DNA from: Isoetes taiwanensis
Taxonomy: Eukaryota; Streptophyta; Lycopodiopsida; Isoetales; Isoetaceae
Length of the DNA stretch: 64,000 nucleotides
Assembly (NCBI GenBank): GCA_021234155.1
Contig: JAJEKV010000054.1
Span: 6,059,962-6,123,961, forward strand
Reading direction: 5' to 3'
The notes below the pieces were generated by a model. That model saw nothing but the letters and a program-made list of their open reading frames with translations. It ran no database searches and had not been told where the DNA came from. This document shows, piece after piece, positions 46,517 through 57,799 of the stretch; within the stretch, counting starts at the first letter, position 1; every line of letters begins with the position of its first letter. Made by a program: the position numbers and the translations under genes.

Positions 46517-49500
46517 CAAATTCTTTGAAAGAAATGCCGCGGAAAACTCATTGGGTTGCCAATGGACACGAAAGGGTGCTTGGAGGGAATAATTGGATTT
46601 GCACTCCTTGGAGCCCACTAAGCCTTGAGCAGGGGACAATTTTTGTTTTTTGTCTTATAGACACGGTGGTCTTACAAGACCAAATAATACATTTCACCGG
46701 CTTCATCTCCCTCCCTCCCTCCCTCCCTCCCTTCCCTTGGCGCTGGGTTTTGGATGATAAAGCAAACTTCGGGAATCTAAAACGACGGAGAAATGAATAC
46801 CATCATTGCTCCATATAAAGTCTTAAAGGGAATTTTGTATTTGTGTTGTAAGGTGCCCATCATATAGGGGACGTACACTGAATGCTCTTGATGTAGATGT
46901 TGTAGATATTCCTTAAAGGCCTTCGTCATTTTACAAAAGTCACCATGCAAGTAACTAAGTTAAAACATATTAAGCACCAACTTAAGGACCATCTCAATTC
47001 TTAAGACAAAGAAATGCGAGATGGAGACTTATTATGGACAAAAACATAAGATTAACGGCCAAAAACAAGGCTTCATTTATCAAAATTGACAAAGCTTTCA
47101 AAGTTAAATGTGCATGTGGTGACAAAATAGAAACAATATCGCTTTACAAGTCAAGTTATTAACATAACTAACTTCAAATCTAGAAACTTGGAAGGCTCAA
47201 AGAGGACCAAATCTTACACTACATAAGTGTTTTACGTAGACACTAATTAACATAGATTTTAAATTAAAAATTTGATTATTCTTGATTCTTAGAAGCATTT
47301 CAACCAAGAGCTTCTGATTTGATTAACATAGATCTCTTGCTCTAGCATTGCCTTTTTATTTTGTTACATAAATAAAATTTGAAAACTTCATTTATTTGTG
47401 AACTTATTGCGAACTTCAATTATTTGTGAACTTAAGCACGATGAGTGGACAGAAACGAATGTGTTCAAAGTCAGCTTCAGACAATTCATTTGATGGAGAT
47501 GTCATAGATTGTTCGGGATCTGCTTCAGACAATTCACTTGATGGAGATGTCGTGATGCAGCTAGTTGATCAGTTTGCGATGGTTGTCTATGATACCGCAA
47601 TCTGTGCGTAAAGCCTCAAAGAGAAGAAGGAAAGAAGGTGTGCTTGATCCACTATCATTGAAATGAATGTTCTAAGAGAGGGCTAAAGGCACATGGGTAG
47701 CTAGGAGTCTGGCTCCATAGATCCTTTGTCCGCAAGAGTATTGTCACAGAGGTTATGTAGGAGGCTTATTAAACATCATGGGTCATCAGCATGTCGGTTT
47801 GGCGAGCATTTATGGCAAGTCCCGTGGAGGTACTTTTATTTCGTAGTTTTTGGATACTAGGGTGGTCTTTACGACTAAGGATAAGTGGGGCAGGTGGTCA
47901 GCGATCAAGTGGAAGCAAATTTTACATGAATGGGGCATTGTTAATGTCTACACTTCTAATGTTCCCAAGAGACCTCATTGAGGGACAAGATGAAGAAATG
48001 GAGGGACAGCATTGCGTGGTTGCTTCTTGGGGATTTCAATATGGTTGAGGACACACTAAACAGGCTCAGTGGTTGCGAGATAGTTTGGATCGTGAAAAAG
48101 AACAATGAGATAAGATACGTTTGAGTGGTTTTCTTGAGATTCGGGGAGATGAAGGCTTCACCTGGACCAATGGCTAAAAGGGGAGTTGGCGACCATAGCT
48201 AGACATGATAGGTGCTACGCCAACATACACGCGCGCCACATGCTACCTGGCCTCTTATGACTCTTTCATAACAATTTTGTACTCTAAACAATATTTGATC
48301 ACCATCCCAGATCATTAGGCACAGTGATCTCTCTTGTCACACTCGTGGAAAGACAGTTTTCAAGCTCAATTATCAATACTTGAAAGATGAAGACTTCCTA
48401 TAGGCGCAGCGGTGTCGAGAGTCAATTCCACCTTCTGCAAGTCCCATGAGCACTCTAGTTTATGTTCTTGCCAATGTCAAAGCTTTTGCAAGGTCGTGGG
48501 GTCGTGCGCATATCCAACAAGAAAGAGCCTTGTTGAGCCAAACATATGACGAGTTAGAGCTGCTAAGGACCCGGGACTCCAATTGTGTGCAAGAAGCAGA
48601 ACTCGTCAGGCACTTCCAATAGTTCGAAGAACAAGATGTAAGGGCCGCCAAGCTGAAAACAGGATTCTCTTGGCTCAAGGGTGGAGATAGGTATTCAACG
48701 GCATTCTTTAGGGCAGCTCATTTGAAGTGCCAAAATGATGCTCTTACTTCTCTCCAATATGATAATATCCACTCAAGAACAGGTGAAGCATTTCCTCTCA
48801 ACAGAATTTACCTCTATCTTTGCAATTAAAACACTTCCATTTGATGATGAGGTGCAAGACATTGTGCTATCGAAAGCTTCTTCTATTCTCTGCCTCAGAA
48901 ACAGTAACTTAAAGCTCCTTTCACACTTCAGGATCTCATAAAAGATGTCTCCCTTATGGCATTTGATAAATGTCTGGGAATGGATGGTATTTTGATGGAA
49001 TTCCTCAAGGTCTCTTGGGACTGGTCATCTGGATTATTTTGGCAAGCATATCCGGATATGCTCTGAGTCTATCAGTTGGATAAGATCTTAAACATCGGCA
49101 TCATCACTTTAATTCCGAAGGTCAAGGAGCTCAGGACGATCTTAGACTAGCGGCCCATTACCTTATTGTCAGTTGCCTACAAGACCATAGCAAAGGCATG
49201 TGCAGAAAGATTGAAGTTGACACGAGGGAAACTATCCATCAAGAATAGTTTGGTTTTACGGGCGTCATATTCTTGGCGATGATAATGACATATGAAGGTA
49301 TAAACTGGGCAAGGTGGACTTAACAACGGTAGTGTATTTGAAACTTGACTTTGCCAAAAGCATAAGATAGCGTTTCTTGGTCCTTTTTGTTGTGTATCAT
49401 AAGCAACTAGGCTTCGGACCTTCTTTTTGTGATACAATATAGAAGCTATTCAGGTTAGCTAAAGAAGCAATACTCTCAAGGTGAACCATCTTACAATTTC

Positions 49501-49887
49501 CCTATCGGGAGAGGTATTAGGCAAGGATCCCCCTTGGCGCCTTTCCTGTTCATTACTGTGGCAGAGGGCCTCTGGCAGCTTCTTCAATGTGTTACGGATG
49601 ACTCTGTCATGCAAGGTTTGAGTATGGTGATGGTTCCACAGTTGTGTGAAAGCTTGCAAATGGCGCCTTCCTTCTTCTAGAGGCCTCTGAAGGTATCCTC
49701 GTGAGAACTCCACGGCTCCTTGCCCGTCGGATGTTTTTTGAATTGGCGAAGTCTGCGGTGCCATGTGGGCCTTGAACACCCCTCCTCCACCATGTATTCA
49801 AGCCTACCTATGGACACTTGCATTGAGGCACACAGCCTTTGGCGGGAGGCGCTTTACTTTCAATGGTTGGGCATATACAGGTGTCTT

Positions 49888-49993
49888 AAGTCTGTCCTTA
49901 TTAATACTCATGTTTCAGGTGGCTAAGTCTGTCCTTATTAATACTCATGTTTCAGGTGGCTAAGTCTGTCCTTAATAATACTCATGTTTATGT
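49888..49993 (+). repeat. 37-bp tandem triplication in the LINE
   Basis: AAGTCTGTCCTTATTAATAC recurs at 49,888, 49,925 and 49,962 with a period of 37 bp; the third unit is diverged after its middle. Confidence 0.85.
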
Positions 49994-50394
49994 CACTTTT
50001 GCGTGGCTAGCTCCTGCTTCAAAGTTCAAAGAGATAGTGGCCACACTATGTAATTTTGTCTAGGGTGGCAACGAGACTGGAGCAGTGGTCAAAGTGGCCT
50101 CGGGATTATGGACTTATGGTTTCATAGCAAGGTCTTAATCTCAATCATTGAAGAATTCTTTTTGGGCACACACAGTCTTGTGGGTCGCATTTGCTTGTCC
50201 AGGCTTTAGAGCATTTAGGGCCTATTGGAAAGTCTTCCCTTCTTTCCTGCCCACCTTGGGCTTTGGTTTATCCTTTGAAGCCATTTCCTCAAGCCTCTCC
50301 TTTCCTTGGTGGACTTCAAAGCTTGGAGAGCTGTCAAGAAGTTCTTTTGGGCATTTTCCCTGTCAGATGGCCTCGCTTTAAGTGGGCGTTCAAT

Positions 50395-50700
50395 ATTTGC
50401 AGGGCTCTAGTTTGTTGGGCGTTAAGAGTTGCATACTCGCTACTAGCCTCTACCAAGAGATCAAATCTATATTTGCAAGGCTCTAGAGATCAAATCTATA
50501 TTTGCAAGGGCGTTAAGAGTTGCATACTCACTACTAGCCTCTACCAAGAGATCAAATCTATATTTGCAAGGCTCTAGATATCAAATCTATATTTGCAAGG
50601 CTCTAGTCTGTTGGACATTAGAGTTGCAAGGCTCTAGTCTATTGGAGTTACATACTCCACCGCTAGCCTCTACCAAAAGATCAAATCTCGTCTGCATGCT
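50395..50700 (+). repeat. Complex tandem repeat in the LINE 3' region
   Basis: Blocks ATCAAATCTATATTTGCAAG, GGCTCTAG and AGAGTTGCATACTC(A/G)CTACTAGCC are repeated in varying order. Four copies of the first block occur within about 130 bp. This is probably replication slippage in a dead element. Confidence 0.8.
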
Positions 50701-50838
50701 CAGTTTGTGATTTTAATGTTACATTTAGATTTCAGGGATGACGTTTGGGATTAACTCCACCTACCTTGACCTCCCATGGTATTGGTATTCTCTTATTGAT
50801 ATATAATTGTCTTCCTTATTAATATAAATTGACTTCAA

Positions 50839-52785
50839 AAAAATTACATAACAAAATTCAAACGCAGTTGAAATAAAAGATTGCTCGTGATTTTATTTTA
50901 ATTTTAAAGGTAGTCATTCATGCTTAATAATGTGGGGCACCGCAAATCATAGGAGAGAACATCTAAACTGCTGGTTGCATTAACGAGCTTGATACCTCGA
51001 CATGAGCGTCGCCTGTTTACCCCAGAACAAATATCTAATTTGGTTTAGATACGGATATATGTTCACAAATTCTAAACAGGTCTAGGGGTAGTACCAATGT
51101 TGTCCTCGTGTTCTAACAAACCCTCGTTGCTCTACTGCCTCTTAATCAGATCTAATAGTAAGAAGTTGATTGACCCAATGTTGCACTTGTGTTTGCAGCA
51201 TCATATTGATTCTATAAACAGTTTACAAGCTGCCTATACGACAAGATGGTTGAGTTGATGGACTGGTTTTAACCCCTTACAGAAGTTTGCACTTGTGACC
51301 CAGAAATGAACTTGTGGGGCATCAACGCACGATCCATAAGTCATAGCTTCATATATTAAGCATAAATTTACATCCAAAATTCATTTCCTTCTGCCAAGGT
51401 CTAATATCTCATAAGGAGGGCAATGTTAAGCATTAACAATCTATACTTGCATTGTAGATGGGCTTCTTAATAACAGGCGCATTCCAGATGGTCACTGCTA
51501 GTTTGGGATTGACAATATCAGAAAAAATTACCATTGGCCTAAGTTGCAAAACATCCAACTTCACAAGCAGGACACAGACCACAAGAGGCAATATCACAAT
51601 TATTTATGCGAGCAGCAAGTGTTTCCAAGCTAATGGAAATTTCAAAAATTAATGCAGGAAACGACTTTAAAATCACAGACTAACCCAGCCATTTGTAATC
51701 CATGTAAAGGGTTCTTTACAGAAGCTTCCGTTCAATACCTGCAAAATGCCAACCTGTGAAGTCAAAGGTCAATTGGTGCAGCAGTGATGTGCACAATAGC
51801 AGAACAATAACCATTCAGAACATAGAAGATGTGCCACAAAAACGAGAATTGATCATACATGATAACATTTTCAAGTATACTCACGGATGTGGAAACCTTA
51901 TTGGTCATAGTATGAATCGTCACAAAATCAATGACACGCAGGGTAATAGATGCAAGATCTTGAGATAAAAAAGAAGTCAAGATAAAATACACTTCACATA
52001 GAGCCTCCCCAGTGCAGAGAACTTAAACGGACTTTTCCAGCAGGATATAGCAACTTAAGATCTGCTTATTATTCCTATTTTTTGAACACTGCAACACTAA
52101 GTTGACCTCGCTTCTCCATACAACTCTCACGACATGTTCAACACCTTCAGTGCATCTGGTGGCTTCAAGAAATGCTAGCTGGAGGACAAGCCTCATGCTA
52201 TCATAGAGAATGGCTTGTGAACCAATTACAAAAAAAAAACACATCTAAACAAAGCTAGCCTCTTAAATTACAGACACTTACAACTTCCATTCCATGTTGC
52301 ACCGTCTCTGAATGGGATCCACAATATAAGCTCTTACAAAGTCTACAAACAGAAACATTATATTTCCTCTAACATATATAGCCAAATATTTAATATCAAC
52401 CTAGGGAGGAACACACAGAAACTGGCAAAGACAAACCTGATATCATACTGACAGTCTAGAAATCGCCATATGAAGAATTTGCATACTTGCACAAAATTGA
52501 TCATCTGTATTGTATATCTCAGACAAGCTTGAAAACATAAAACCTAACAGTTTTGCTAGTAAAAGGCATTACGTTATGGACATGTTTCAAAGCAGAGGTA
52601 AGAGGCAGTGGCCAAGAACCATTGCCAGCAAAAGAACTTCAACATTTTGAAAACTGGAACATACAATGTAGGATGACTAGAATCAGGTATTTTTGCTAAA
52701 TTACTAGCCTTGCATATAGAAATAATGTTATGTATTTGCCCTTAAGTTGTGGAAGTAGCTATAATCCTAGATTTACCTGATTACT
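50839..52785. other. Low-copy DNA downstream of RBM25, probably includes its 3' UTR
   Basis: This AT-rich stretch shows no coding motif on either strand. The part next to 52,785 is expected to be the 3' untranslated region of RBM25 (transcribed right to left), but I could not fix its end. Confidence 0.5.
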
Positions 52786-55700
52786 TCAGGCCTTGGGCTG
52801 CTTCAATGCCAGCCCAGTCTCAATCCGTTTAATTTCAAAAATCAGCATCCTCCACATCTTTAGGACAAACATTTCTGCCTCATCATCTAATATCCCTTCT
52901 AATACCTCCAGCATCCCAGCGGCAGTAACATGCTTTCGCGTATTTGTCAAGATGTAGTCTACAAGAGTGGTCTCCTCTTCACCAAGAAACTCTGTTATTT
53001 TCTTAGCAATCCAAGGACGCATTCTTTCATGCAAGTCATGCTGCATTTGACATGGTAACATCAACAACCATTCCAACATGATAACAATCTATAAATCCAA
53101 CTAATTGAAGTGAATGTACACTTACTTTGTCATAGATTGACCAATCAACAGGATAACCAAATAGTTCCTCTTTGGTCTTAGGAATAGTGTCAATCAGTTG
53201 TTTTGCATCCAGAATTTTAGTGTTGTCGGGTGGTTTGCTTTTGTCTCCAGTTCTTTCTTTCTCACGATCCCTGTCCTTCTCTTTCGTGCGCTCGCGATCC
53301 TTCCCTTTGTCCCTTTCTCGGTCTCTATCTTTCTCCCTTTCCCTCTCCTTTTCCTTGTCTCGATCCCTTTCCCTATCTCTTTCCCTCTCACGGTAACGTC
53401 CTTTCTCACTACTTCTGTCTTTTTGCTTCCTCCTATCAAAGTCATCTCTGCGGTCATCCTTGCTAGGTGAACGTGGGGTAAGCCCAGATAGACTCTTTGC
53501 AAACTCAGCAGCTGCTGCAAGATTTGGTGACGGCCCCGCAGAAAGTGATTTCGCATTTACAGCTTCCATCTCCTCAGCTGAGTAGTCTATAGGTACTAGT
53601 GGTCTCATTCTCTTTTCTTTGGGAGCTTCTTCCTCGTCTTCCTCATGAAATACAGGTAGCACAGCTGTTCGCTTCCCTGCACCAATCAAACCAAACCCAA
53701 GCTTCCTGGGAATAAAACTCTGTCCTAGCTTCAGCTCTGTCTCATCACCTGTAGCTTTATTGAAAGTTCCTCCATCATTGGCAACCTCGTGAATACCGTT
53801 GCTTGACAATCCAGCAGCTGAATTAGGTAGCACACAATTAATAACCTACAGGAAAAATCAAATAGCACTACAAATTACTGCAATAATAACCAGAAAGAGA
53901 ATTCGAGCATACCCAAATCATATATCATTCTGGATATGTACATGTTCATTTTTGCTGATGAAACAATAATCAAGGAGAAAATTCAAACAATCATTTCCAG
54001 TTAAGCTACATGAAGAAACTAAATTGACCTAGTTCAACATATCTTACAAGGAATCTTGTTTGCATCAGATGCAGAACCAGATGTTTTTTGCGGTGTTTCA
54101 GCACCATTCTGTAAAGAAGCAGTTTTTGATGCAGAGTCTCCATCAACATCCATTTTTCTTGGTACTTCCTGGGTTTCTGTCTCTTTGGTTCTAGAATCTC
54201 TTGCTGCTCCTTAAGCCGGTCCGTCAAATCGTCTTCTCTCTCACGCATTCTTCGTTTCCGTTTTTCTTCTTGTCTATGTCGACGTTTTCTCCAATCATCC
54301 TCATCTTCATCATCCGTATCTTCTTCTTGTTCTTTTATTTGCCGACGTCGTTCTCTCTCTCTTTCCTTGTCACGGTCCTTGTCATGTAAGCGCTGTCTTT
54401 CTTTATCACGCTCTCTAGCTTCCCACTCTTTTGATCGCTCCTCATATGCACGTTCAGCTTCCCGTACTCTATGATCTCGCTCTCGTTCCCTTCTTATACG
54501 TTCTATCTCTCGTTCCCTTTCAACTCTTTCTATCTCCCTTTCTCTCTCTCTTTCAATGTCTCTCTCCCTGTCCTTTTTCCCTGTCTCTTTCAGTTCGCTT
54601 GCCTCTATCAGATGAACTTGCTTCCATTCTTTCTCCATCTATGGCTGATTTCCGTTCACTCGTAGTTTCGTCTTCTATTCTTGCATTTGGATCATCTAAA
54701 ACAGACAATTAAACATAAGCAGGCTAACCATTGTAGCATTACAATTCCATATCGTTGCAGTTACCGCTTCGTGTCCCATCTATATTTGAGTCGCCATCCT
54801 TTGATTTAACAGAAATCTCCGATGACTTCGCACCTAAATCAGCTGAAGGAGGGCCTGGAGGTGGAGGCAATGGCTTTGACTTAGCTCTGACAATAAGTAG
54901 AAAGTTAGTTTTTTAATTCTTGAAACACAATGTGCAATTAGGATTCTGTTACCTTTCTTCCAACATGTTTTTCAACTTCTCAAAAGCAGTATCATCACCT
55001 TGCTTATCATCTTCATTAACAATTCCAAATTTCTTGGCAGCTTCTTCTGAGCCACTAGCATCTTCGCTATCTTTTTCCTCTGCTGGTTTAGCAAGTGGCA
55101 CTTCAACTCCAGGGGCTGTCTCCTCTTCCTTCTCCAGCTCAGCTGCCTCTTTAAGCAGCTTCTCGTTTTCTTTTTTCCTCGAGACATAGCGCTCAAGATA
55201 ATCGCGCGTAGTTGTGTCAACATTTAGCTGAACGAACAGTACAATTTGAAAAGAATAAAGAAAGTAACTGAGAGAGACACTGAAACTTGTTCATTCAGAA
55301 AAAGCATGGCCATAGATGGCTCTGATGGCAAATAGCGAACATGCATAAAAAACTCTGAGACTCTAAACACCCAAAAACCTATAAACCCTCTAACAAACAG
55401 ATGCCTCTATCAAATGCTGAAAGCAAAAAAAATCATTCATTTTCTAAGTGACATTCCTTAAACTCCTTAGCTGGAAACAAAAAACATAGCTCAACTAGAC
55501 TATATACATCTCATAGATTTCAAAGATGAAGCCAGATAGAACAAACGACTTCCCACACTATTGCAATGGCAGATTTAGACAACATACCACTAACTCTTGG
55601 CCATCCATCGAATATTTATTGAGAAGGCGTAGAGCTCGTAAAACCCCTTCAGGTGTTTCATACTCACAAAACCCAAAGCGTTTAGGAGAATTAGTAGTGG

Positions 55701-57329
55701 GATCCTGAGCACGTTTCCAACTTTTAATTGGTCCACAAAGCTGCATCATCAGAAAACATTAGCGGGGAAAAAAAGATCTTGGATAATCACTTCGAACGTA
55801 ACTATCACCTTACCTCCAAAACACTTCTTATAAATTCATCTTCTATTGTAGTAGCAATCTTCCCAACATAAATGGTAGTATGTGGTTTCTCAAGTGGCAG
55901 AATGTGCCCCATTCCAAGAGGAGGTTTCAAGAGTGGAAGTGGACGCATTCCCCCCATGATTGGGGGCCGGCCTGTGCTCATCATAGGTGGCGGTCCTAAT
56001 GGAGGTCGAGGTGGAAAAGCAGGCTGCCGTATGATTGGCGAAAAAGATGGAGCCTGGTACCTCATAGCACCTGGAGGGGCAGAACCAAGCACTAAACATT
56101 ATTGTGTTAGTTGAGCTTTACATAAACTCCATCAGAATTAGAGCATGTTAGAAAAGGTCACTTGACTGAAATACCAGATGGGAGAAAAATATGCGAGCAA
56201 AAAATCTTATTAGATGCATCACTCTCTTGGCCACTCTAAATTCTCCTTTTTCCAAATAATTTTGCATGAAAAAAAAAATGTAAAATTACCAGCTTCTGTG
56301 ATGGCATATATCTCATGGACATCCCGCGCTAAAATGTAAATTTCTTTTCTATTTTAGATCTTCTTAAGATGACAGCCCTAGGAGGGTTTTCAGACTGGAT
56401 ACGATACTGGAAACACAAAGTCAGGAAATAGTTTGACTACACAGGCAGCTGCCGTGGTTGCATTTCAAAAAATTAAGCATACCACATATGACAAATCAGG
56501 CTGTTTACCCGAGGCGCTCTTTCCATGCTCACCACTGACAACTCGTATTCACTGCTGTAGGAGAAAACCGCCTGTCAACCATTTAAACATGCAGGCATGC
56601 CATCGCAAGCTCATTAAGCTGCAACCCCTCTACTATGCATGCTTCTTGCCCGCTGTTCTTCAGTTTTAAACACTCTGTACCATACAAGAGAAACAGAACA
56701 AAGCAAAAATACCCACCTCCGGGAGGTACCATCTGTGTTGAAGGTGGCATTGGAGGAGCCATGTAGACCGCTGGTGGATGATATGTGCCATATTGTGTTG
56801 TTGATCCTTGCCCGAACCCGCCTCCAGCAGTGGATGCTCCAGCTGCCATAGGAGTTGCTTGTGACTGACCAGGAAGTGAAAGTGGCCTGCCCCCCAAGGA
56901 GGAATTTTGAGTTTGAGACTGGACTGCAGGTGCTTGATTTGAAGTAAATATATGTGCTGGTGCTGCATACACACTGGGAGGCTGACTTGTCTGGGGGAAT
57001 GAATTAGGAATCTGAGAAAGCGGAGTGATGGAAACTGGCAACTGCCCTGGAGGAATCATGGGAGGTGGTAACATTGCTGAAGACTGCCCACCAAGTTCTT
57101 GATTTCCAGAAGCGTGCAAGTTCATATTAGTTTGGGCAGTTTCCAAAGAGCTGGAACCAGATGAAACAATTGTGTTCTGCAAGCTGCTGTTCGTCTGAGA
57201 AAAAATTTGTGCATAGCTATGGCTCTGAGGTGTTGACATGGTCCCCACAATTCCGGCAGCTCCAGATGATGTTGCATCTGATGGCAATGCCATGGACATT
57301 GGCGACAGCGCTCCTAAAACCTGGCTCAT
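52786..57329 (-). CDS. RBM25: RNA-binding protein 25 (RBM25-like), eight coding exons
   Basis: This is a nuclear splicing factor of the RBM25 family, which associates with U1 snRNP components and modulates splice-site choice. Exons on the minus strand: 57,329-56,717; 56,091-55,814; 55,740-55,588; 55,227-54,953; 54,886-54,765; 54,695-54,048; 53,817-53,126; 53,040-52,786. All introns are GT-AG and phases agree, giving 3,036 nt (about 1,011 residues). Domains: Pro/Gln/Ser-rich head, RRM spanning exons 2-3 (TTIYVGKIATTIEDEF; KRFGFCEYETPEGVLRALRL), Arg/Glu/Asp repeats in exons 6-7, and a C-terminal PWI domain (LIDTIPKTKEELFGYPVDWS; MRPWIAKKITEFLGEEE). Exon 6 as given has an extra base in a T-run at 54,574-54,578 and a missing base near 54,201; together they keep the overall phase. 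Either alone would truncate the protein. I think sequence error is more likely than true damage. Confidence 0.93.
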
Positions 57330-57757
57330 AACCCTAACATACCAATTTCAGATAAGCCACGGCCCAGACCTAATGGAAAAGCCTGCTGCTCCAACTATGA
57401 GCTCGTAGCCCTGTTCCTTCCGATTTTGAATCCGGTAGCAAACATGTAGCAGCGAGCAGCGGAGATCAGCCACGGAGAAGCGGCAAAGACAACCCTAAAA
57501 GCAAGAGCTCTGTTTTTGCCGTCGATGCCATGCCACCTCGGCTCCACCTTGCACCACTGTCCAACCTGGCATGATAGCGCAAGCCTATTTCCCATAAACC
57601 CGGAGCTGTTGCCACGAATTAGGGTACGTTCTTTTGGGTTCCCATGGTGCAGATTCCCCATGAGTGATCCGACTTAAGGTGTTTTCCCATGGGCCCAGAA
57701 CCTTGAGTTTTTGGGTTGCCCCTAGGGGGGCAAACCCTTGTTTATGTGGGTTTATGG
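57330..57757 (-). other. Probable 5' UTR and promoter region of RBM25
   Basis: There is no TATA box in a fitting position. An 88-codon minus-strand frame (57,661-57,395) with no known motif lies here; if transcribed it would be an upstream reading frame. Assignment is by position only. Confidence 0.4.
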
Positions 57758-57799
57758 TATATTCTAGGTATATGTTAGAATATACCTAGGATATGCCGG
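57758..57799. repeat. Inverted repeat (potential cruciform) upstream of RBM25
   Basis: The left arm GGTATATTCTAGGTATAT (57,758-57,775) and the reverse complement of the right arm (57,782-57,799) agree at 16 of 18 positions around a 6-bp centre, and both arms contain CTAGG. It lies about 430 bp upstream of the start codon. It could be a relic of a small transposon or a regulatory structure. Confidence 0.75.

Larger units (their letters stand above)
27299..48711. repeat. Segmental duplication copy III, interrupted by gypsy B
   Basis: This is the third copy, about 10.48 kb once gypsy B and its target duplication are removed. The shortfall against copy II is explained by absence of the 320-bp MITE and loss of about 35 bp at the LINE endonuclease start near 47,674, partly offset by 29 bp present only here (45,227-45,255). 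At its right edge the LINE continues without a break, so this copy sits at the original end of the duplicated segment. Confidence 0.9.
47426..50838 (+). mobile_element. LINE (L1-like), longest copy, degenerate (endonuclease, RT, 3' end)
   Basis: The 5' part is as in copies I and II but has lost about 35 bp at the endonuclease start (near 47,674). Beyond the duplication edge the element continues: SWLKGGDRYSTAFFRAAHLK, then LNIGIITLIPKVKELRTI with RPITLLSVAYKTIAKACAERLK (about 49,090-49,217, RT blocks), then GIRQGSPLAPFLFITVAEGL (about 49,514-49,573). The expected YADD block is missing after this, apparently deleted. Many stops interrupt it. The sequence becomes AT-rich around 50,790-50,838, the likely 3' end. 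Confidence 0.8.

Noticed and set aside
53172-53470. Plus-strand frames rich in Phe, Leu and Ser
   Set aside because: They are antisense to the Arg/Glu/Asp repeats of RBM25 exon 7, and their composition follows from that.
57395-57661. Separate small gene upstream of RBM25
   Set aside because: No motif, no splice or conservation evidence, and the position suits the 5' UTR or promoter of RBM25.
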